The translations under genes and the position numbers were made by a program. Below are positions 6,206-9,528 of a stretch of DNA of 9,528 bases, in pieces; the stretch's first letter is position 1, and every line of letters begins with the position of its first letter. The DNA comes from JANLSE01 sp038214135 (GTDB taxonomy: Bacteria; Chloroflexota; Chloroflexia; Chloroflexales; Roseiflexaceae). The notes below the pieces were generated by a model. That model worked only from the letters and a program-made list of their open reading frames with translations, had not been told where the DNA came from and did no database searches. Location of the stretch: the NCBI GenBank assembly GCA_038214135.1, contig JBBQSD010000184.1:1-9528 (forward strand). Direction: 5' to 3'.

Positions 6206-6973
6206 TCATCCAATCTGGATCGAACGGATGTCGAGGTATTGGGCCTGTGGAACATCGAGCAGGCCCCAGCCGAAGCGGCCCTGTGGCGTTGCAATCAGCC
6301 ATTGCGTATCGACCCAGGCGACGAAGCCGAGCGGGCCTTGTGGTGCTTGATCGGTTTCGAGGACAACGCGCCGATCAATCGAGAAGCTGGCTCCATCATT
6401 GCGCCATTCGATTTCGTAGGTGCACCATTGCGGGCTTGGCAGCCCAAGATCGGCCTCCGCAATCCGTAATGTATGCTGGATTCGTGGCCAGATTGTGCGG
6501 CGTATCGCTGGAATGCGATTGAGCAACAGCACGGCTGGAGCGAGGGGAGCCACAGTAAGTGCAGATCGGGTGGTTGTGTCGAGTGTAGCGGCCTTCCAGC
6601 CAGATCCAGGAATTGTCAGAACCGGGGCCATATTCGATGGTGGCGATGCATAGAAAAACCAGAGCGTGGCAGGCAGGGCTGGCCAACTGCCAAGTGGCGA
6701 AATCGGGTTATTCCAGAAACCGAACCCGGCAGTGCCAGCAAGGGGCGTTGGAAAACGGGCTTCAATACGTAGCGAGAGTGGTGGCCGCCATGGTAGCATG
6801 TGGCGCTTCAGGCCAGTATAATCATCGATCTGTGCATTAGCATACAGGCGGCGGGTTGCACCAGCAGTTGCCAAGCGCAACCCATCTTCCAGAATGATTG
6901 CCCGCCCACCATTCTGCTGGAGCGTGTGCCAGGGAGCGGCAAGCGGGCCACGAAACCGATCATCAATAATCAT
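6206..6973 (-). CDS. Concanavalin-A-like fold protein, probably non-catalytic, function unknown
   Basis: The 255-residue product is rich in alternating hydrophobic strands typical of a lectin/glucanase beta-sandwich. Landmarks are LSLRIEARFPTPLAGTAGFGFWNNP (about 66-90), WCTYEIEWRNDGASFSIDRRVV (about 182-203) and the closing YLDIRSIQIG. The paired IEWRNDGASFSIDRRVV and GPLGFVAWVDTQW segments are what LamG/GH16-type domains show. The GH16 catalytic ExDxxE motif is absent, so hydrolase activity is unlikely. There is no signal peptide, which suggests a cytoplasmic location, unusual for a carbohydrate-binding fold. The ATG at 6971-6973 has AGGA just upstream. The gene begins 13 bp after the usp stop, so translation is probably coupled. 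The call rests on fold-like pattern only, and the ligand is unknown. Confidence 0.65.
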   Translation of the reverse strand: MIIDDRFRGPLAAPWHTLQQNGGRAIILEDGLRLATAGATRRLYANAQIDDYTGLKRHMLPWRPPLSLRIEARFPTPLAGTAGFGFWNNPISPLGSWPALPATLWFFYASPPSNMAPVLTIPGSGWKAATLDTTTRSALTVAPLAPAVLLLNRIPAIRRTIWPRIQHTLRIAEADLGLPSPQWCTYEIEWRNDGASFSIDRRVVLETDQAPQGPLGFVAWVDTQWLIATPQGRFGWGLLDVPQAQYLDIRSIQIG

Positions 6974-6986
6974 GCGTTCCTAAGTA

Positions 6987-7901
6987 TTATTCTGCCCCAT
7001 GTATAACAAGTAACGGTGTTCTGGTGATATGCATCACCTTATCGGTGACATTCCCAAGCGCCAGGCGCCTCCAGCCACCATAGCCGTGCGACGACATAAC
7101 GATCAAATCGGCTTGGCTACGCTCGGCCTCATCGTTGATTTCCTCGGCGACAAAGCCTTCCACAACCATTGGCGTGATCTTCAGCCCGCTCGAATCGCCG
7201 CCTATGGAAATGACTTCCGATAGCAAGCGATCATGAATCGCCGCTCGATCCCGATCATCGAGGATCACTGGCGTCAACGCGACCTCAATTCCACCGATTG
7301 GTGGCGGCACGACGGCCAGCAGTACAATTTCCGCACCACTACTGCGCGCCAGTTTGATCGCCATTGGCAGCGCACGCCTAGCGATTTCGGAACCATCAAG
7401 CGGAACTAAAATACGCCGCAGGGCAACTGTACTCTGTGGCCTGATATGCACAACAAAAACAGGCACGCTGGATGCATGAACGACCTTATCGGTGGTGCTG
7501 CCAAGCGCCCATCGGCGTACGCCACTATATCCATGGGTGGTCATCACAATCATCAGCGAATCCTCAGCCGCCCCAACAATCGCTTCCTCAGGCCGCCCTT
7601 CCAGAACCGATGTGCCAACGGTGATGCCAGCATCGCGCAATGGTGCTGCTTGTTGTTCAAGATAGGTATGCGCATTCTCTCGCAGCTTACTCAGATCATC
7701 GGTGGTTGCCGAATTTGGGCGGTTCTTGCTCTGCAGTTCATCCCAGATCCCATGCCCAAGTGCGAGACGATAGTGATTACCATGGGTGACCACATGAGTC
7801 AGATGCACTTCTGCACCTAGCAGATTGGCAAACATACGCACATATGGCAACACCTGAACAGCCAATGGCGATCCATCCAGTGGAACAAAAATTCGAGACA
7901 T
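6987..7901 (-). CDS. Tandem-domain universal stress protein (UspA family)
   Basis: The 304-residue protein has two UspA domains (about 1-154 and 161-301), each starting with the Usp strand IFVPLDGS or ILVPLDGS that carries the nucleotide-contacting aspartate (Asp9, Asp169). Domain 1 has the ATP-loop-like THGYSGVRRWALGST (122-136), close to the G-2x-G-9x-G-S/T motif but lacking the first glycine. Domain 2 has SHGYGGWRRLALGNV (271-285), where the S/T after the last glycine is Asn. ATP binding is therefore more likely in domain 1. Both domains end in the usual PVFVVH or PLLVIH strand. Usp proteins are cytoplasmic stress or nucleotide-sensing proteins. The start is supported by GAGGAGG (7908-7914 on the minus strand), 6 bases from the ATG. 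It is the first gene of a likely operon with the ConA-like gene and chrA. Confidence 0.92.
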   Translation of the reverse strand: MSRIFVPLDGSPLAVQVLPYVRMFANLLGAEVHLTHVVTHGNHYRLALGHGIWDELQSKNRPNSATTDDLSKLRENAHTYLEQQAAPLRDAGITVGTSVLEGRPEEAIVGAAEDSLMIVMTTHGYSGVRRWALGSTTDKVVHASSVPVFVVHIRPQSTVALRRILVPLDGSEIARRALPMAIKLARSSGAEIVLLAVVPPPIGGIEVALTPVILDDRDRAAIHDRLLSEVISIGGDSSGLKITPMVVEGFVAEEINDEAERSQADLIVMSSHGYGGWRRLALGNVTDKVMHITRTPLLVIHGAE

Positions 7902-7925
7902 ACCACACCTCCTCGTTGAGTTGTG

Positions 7926-7931
7926 CTTATA
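7926..7931 (-). promoter_or_regulatory. Candidate -10 element for the usp operon
   Basis: TATAAG on the minus strand lies 24 bases upstream of the usp ATG. A weak -35 match, CTGACT (7950-7955), is 18 bases further upstream, inside the heptamer repeat. The leader would be only about 18 bases and would contain the ribosome binding site. The evidence is limited to these matches. Confidence 0.25.
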
Positions 7932-7938
7932 CAGTATC

Positions 7939-7957
7939 CAGGAGTCAGGAGTCAGAA
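7939..7957. repeat. Dispersed copy of the CAGGAGT heptamer repeat
   Basis: CAGGAGT occurs twice in tandem (7939-7952), followed by CAGAAT. This is the same unit as the GTCAGGA array at 78-147, and CAGAAT matches the complement of the ATTCTG in the 41-bp repeats. It is a short outlying member of the same repeat family, placed right at the usp promoter region. Confidence 0.8.
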
Positions 7958-8084
7958 TGAACTGCCAAGGAACAGCAAACCCATCCTATACATCCTGCAA
8001 TCCTGTCCGAAATGCAAGTGAACAAGCGGACAAGTGTAGGTGATCTTGGTAATCCAAAATTGGATGCCTGTCTACCCAACGGCT

Positions 8085-8102
8085 GTTCTAGAATACAATA
8101 CC
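8085..8102. repeat. 18-bp direct repeat, left copy
   Basis: GTTCTAGAATACAATACC is identical to positions 8288-8305. It overlaps the left terminal inverted repeat of the palindromic element and contains the palindrome TTCTAGAA. Confidence 0.95.
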
Positions 8103-8157
8103 TTTCAGATAACGAATCGTGCATGTCAACGGTGCGCTGGCCGCGCATCCCCCTCGC

Positions 8158-8185
8158 CCCCTTCTCCCACGTCGGGGAGAAGGGG
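8158..8185. repeat. GC-rich hairpin 1 within the palindromic element
   Basis: CCCCTTCTCCC (8158-8168) pairs perfectly over 11 bp with GGGAGAAGGGG (8175-8185) around a 6-base loop. Together with the flanking CCCCTCGCC it forms one arm of a larger inverted pair with the region 8211-8251. Hairpins of this sequence type are widespread intergenic repeats in many bacteria. Confidence 0.85.
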
Positions 8186-8212
8186 AATACCGCATTCCAA
8201 TGCCGCGCAGAG

Positions 8213-8238
8213 CCCCTCTCCCCGCAGTGGGAGAGGGG
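8213..8238. repeat. GC-rich hairpin 2 within the palindromic element
   Basis: CCCCTCTCCC (8213-8222) pairs perfectly over 10 bp with GGGAGAGGGG (8229-8238) around CGCAGT. It is followed by TTGGGGTGAGGGG, which is the complement-side counterpart of the CCCCTCGCCCC before hairpin 1. The two hairpins are therefore inverted copies of one repeat. Confidence 0.85.
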
Positions 8239-8287
8239 TTGGGGTGAGGGGCAAAGAATGGCACCGCCTGTTATTTGAAAGGTATTG

Positions 8288-8305
8288 GTTCTAGAATACA
8301 ATACC
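8288..8305. repeat. 18-bp direct repeat, right copy, within a 25-bp palindrome
   Basis: This is an exact copy of 8085-8102. With the preceding GGTATTG (8281-8287) it makes a 25-bp near-perfect palindrome centred on TTCTAGAA, with arms GGTATTG and CAATACC. It resembles a protein-binding or recombination site. The left copy has only the CAATACC half. Confidence 0.9.
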
Positions 8306-8361
8306 AGTATACACAAGCCAGCTACTCAACGAAGATACGATCCGCCTACTGTTGGTGAAGG

Positions 8362-9528
8362 TCACTCATCCAAGCTCAGCAAAATCGACCAACCCGTCTC
8401 TTGCTGAAAGTGGGCGCTAGCGGCGGTTCGCTCGGCTTCGGGGAAATCGCCACGATAGCGCAGCGTGATGGTGCGGTGTTCAAAGCGCAGCGAGGGTGCG
8501 CCAAATGATTGCACGTTCACTGGCAGTGTTGCCCGCGCAGCGGCAGCCAGCATCTCCTGGTGTGGTGATGGGTGAATAACCACATCCCATCCGGTAGCAG
8601 CCCGAATCGCATCTACAGCAGCCGCATAGCGCCCACGGGCAACATCCGGGAAGTGGAAGCGCAGCACCAGTATATGTGCTGCATTCTGCGCCCCAATGCT
8701 ATAGCAACCACTATCGGGCGGCAGCAGGCGGCGCGCATCGCTCAATGCGCCATTTGGGTCACGCGGGCCGGTTGCTAGGGGCTGTGGTGGAAGATCATCA
8801 ATAACGATCAGTTCCAGTTTCCAGCCGGTTGTGGCCTGAAAGGATGTGTGTGCTGCTTCCTGGCTAGCACTATCTAGCGCAGTTGCGATTTCGATTGACA
8901 CAACCTCCGATGCATTCTGAACCGTAACCCGACCAATCTGGCAATCTTCAGGCAGGGCCGCTCGTGCGGCAGCGGCCAACATGCCCTGGTGTGCTTGTAG
9001 ACCAATGCTGATCGGCACACCAGCTTCGGCAGCTGCAGCGGCAAGCGCCGTGCTATAACGGGCATTGGCGATGATCGGAAAGTTGGCCCATAGCGTTATG
9101 GCACCGCTGGTGGGGTTGTAGCTGCGCCGATAGATATCGGGGGCCAGGCCGAGATGCCGATCCAGGATGGCCAGCACGACCGCCTGCGATGGCGGCTGCC
9201 CATCTGGCATTATGCCTGAGTCTGTTGGGCGCGGGGTGAGCAGTGTCGCTGGCGGTAATTCGGTGCGCCCGCGCATACGCGGCCGCAATCGGCCTTGTGC
9301 TGGTGGCGGCGCAGCAGCCTGGGCAGGGCGTGGCGGCGTACTGGTGGGATTCGGGCGTTGTTGGCGGCGTGGGAAGAACTCACGCTCAAGGTGTTCCTGT
9401 CCACTCACGCGCAGGTGTTGGCGCACAAGCACAAAGAAGATCCCGCCCGGCGTTCGCCGCCTACTTGCATCATCGGTAAGCATTCCACCGGCTTCCTCGG
9501 CTACGATGGCATCCTTGGCCAATTGGCG
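8362..9528 (-). CDS. PHAX RNA-binding domain protein with repeated C-terminal units (5' end cut by window)
   Basis: The frame is open through the right edge, so the N-terminus is missing; 388 residues are visible. Numbering from the edge, residues 4-37 (AKDAIVAEEAGGML, then TDDASRRRTPGGIFFVLVRQ) match the core of the PHAX RNA-binding domain, whose eukaryotic members carry the same G-G-x(5,6)-S-R-R-R-T-P-G-G-[VI]-F signature and bind small RNAs during nuclear export. In bacteria the RNA partner is unknown. A Pro/Ala/Arg-rich linker follows (about 53-112). Residues 133-388 contain about four copies of a 40-residue unit with the pattern I-x-L-x(3)-F-P, then a helix, then TGW-x-[LV]; HQxMLAAAARAxLP occurs at 180-193 and 323-336. 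No signal peptide or membrane segment is visible. It ends 65 bp from the palindromic element. Domain identity is clear; function is not. Confidence 0.82.
   Translation of the reverse strand, partial: RQLAKDAIVAEEAGGMLTDDASRRRTPGGIFFVLVRQHLRVSGQEHLEREFFPRRQQRPNPTSTPPRPAQAAAPPPAQGRLRPRMRGRTELPPATLLTPRPTDSGIMPDGQPPSQAVVLAILDRHLGLAPDIYRRSYNPTSGAITLWANFPIIANARYSTALAAAAAEAGVPISIGLQAHQGMLAAAARAALPEDCQIGRVTVQNASEVVSIEIATALDSASQEAAHTSFQATTGWKLELIVIDDLPPQPLATGPRDPNGALSDARRLLPPDSGCYSIGAQNAAHILVLRFHFPDVARGRYAAAVDAIRAATGWDVVIHPSPHQEMLAAAARATLPVNVQSFGAPSLRFEHRTITLRYRGDFPEAERTAASAHFQQETGWSILLSLDE

Larger units (their letters stand above)
8086..8297. mobile_element. About 210-bp nested-palindrome element with imperfect terminal inverted repeats
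   Basis: The left end (8086-8113) starts TTCTAGAATACAATACC and continues TTTCAGATAAC. The right end (8270-8296), read on the minus strand, starts TTCTAGAACCAATACC and continues TTTCAAATAAC, so the two form an inverted repeat of 27-28 bases with a small indel and one substitution. Inside are two GC-rich hairpins that are themselves inverted copies of one repeat. No credible protein is encoded, and no clear target duplication flanks these limits. The layout suits a non-autonomous (MITE-like) element or a structured intergenic repeat. It occupies most of the 460-bp gap between usp and the PHAX-domain gene. Confidence 0.6.

Noticed and set aside
6129..6302. Extended N-terminus of ChrA
   Set aside because: The extension overlaps the ConA-like gene, lacks homology-like features, and the ATG at 6126-6128 has a nearby ribosome site.
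8012..8278. Plus-strand open frames across the palindromic element
   Set aside because: They translate inverted repeats and GC-rich hairpins; the protein is low-complexity and has no ribosome site.

Overview
This window looks like chromosomal DNA of a Chloroflexota bacterium, probably class Chloroflexia. That is an inference. It rests on a PHAX-type RNA-binding domain protein at the right edge (a domain best known from eukaryotes and, as I recall, also present in Chloroflexia), and on abundant heptamer tandem repeats and small palindromic elements in nearly every intergenic gap. Translation signals are ordinary bacterial Shine-Dalgarno sites. There are no rRNA or tRNA genes, no CRISPR array and no large transposon or phage module.

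Layout. Positions 1-308 are a repeat block: 21 heptamers (GTCAGGG x11, then GTCAGGA x10), followed by two exact 41-bp repeats, the second ending in inverted copies of the heptamer. Three minus-strand genes follow in transcription order 3289 to 313: an unrecognised lipoprotein-like membrane protein (2420-3289), a trans-aconitate methyltransferase-like SAM enzyme (1567-2325), and a ROK-family sugar kinase (313-1350). The gap between the last two holds a perfect palindrome and an 82-bp MITE-like element with a 5-bp target duplication. A divergent promoter region (3290-3544) separates this group from one plus-strand gene, a DegT/DnrJ/EryC1/StrS aminotransferase (3545-4822). That gene ends at a strong 16-bp hairpin shared with the convergent neighbour.

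The next set is a probable minus-strand operon: a tandem-domain universal stress protein (6987-7901), a concanavalin-A-like fold protein (6206-6973, 13 bp downstream) and a full-length chromate transporter ChrA (4875-6128, 77 bp downstream). Upstream of it, 7902-8361 is a 460-bp non-coding gap. It carries another heptamer repeat and a roughly 210-bp nested-palindrome element with imperfect 27-28 bp terminal inverted repeats. The last gene (8362-9528, minus, cut by the window edge) joins a PHAX-like RNA-binding domain to a proline-rich linker and a C-terminal region built from about four copies of one short unit.

How the genes work together. Only the usp / ConA-like / chrA group looks like a functional unit, perhaps for stress or oxyanion handling. 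The other genes look like independent housekeeping or accessory functions. The most unusual items are the bacterial PHAX-domain fusion and the intergenic palindromic and G-quadruplex-prone repeats. No complete, clearly new multigene system is evident.
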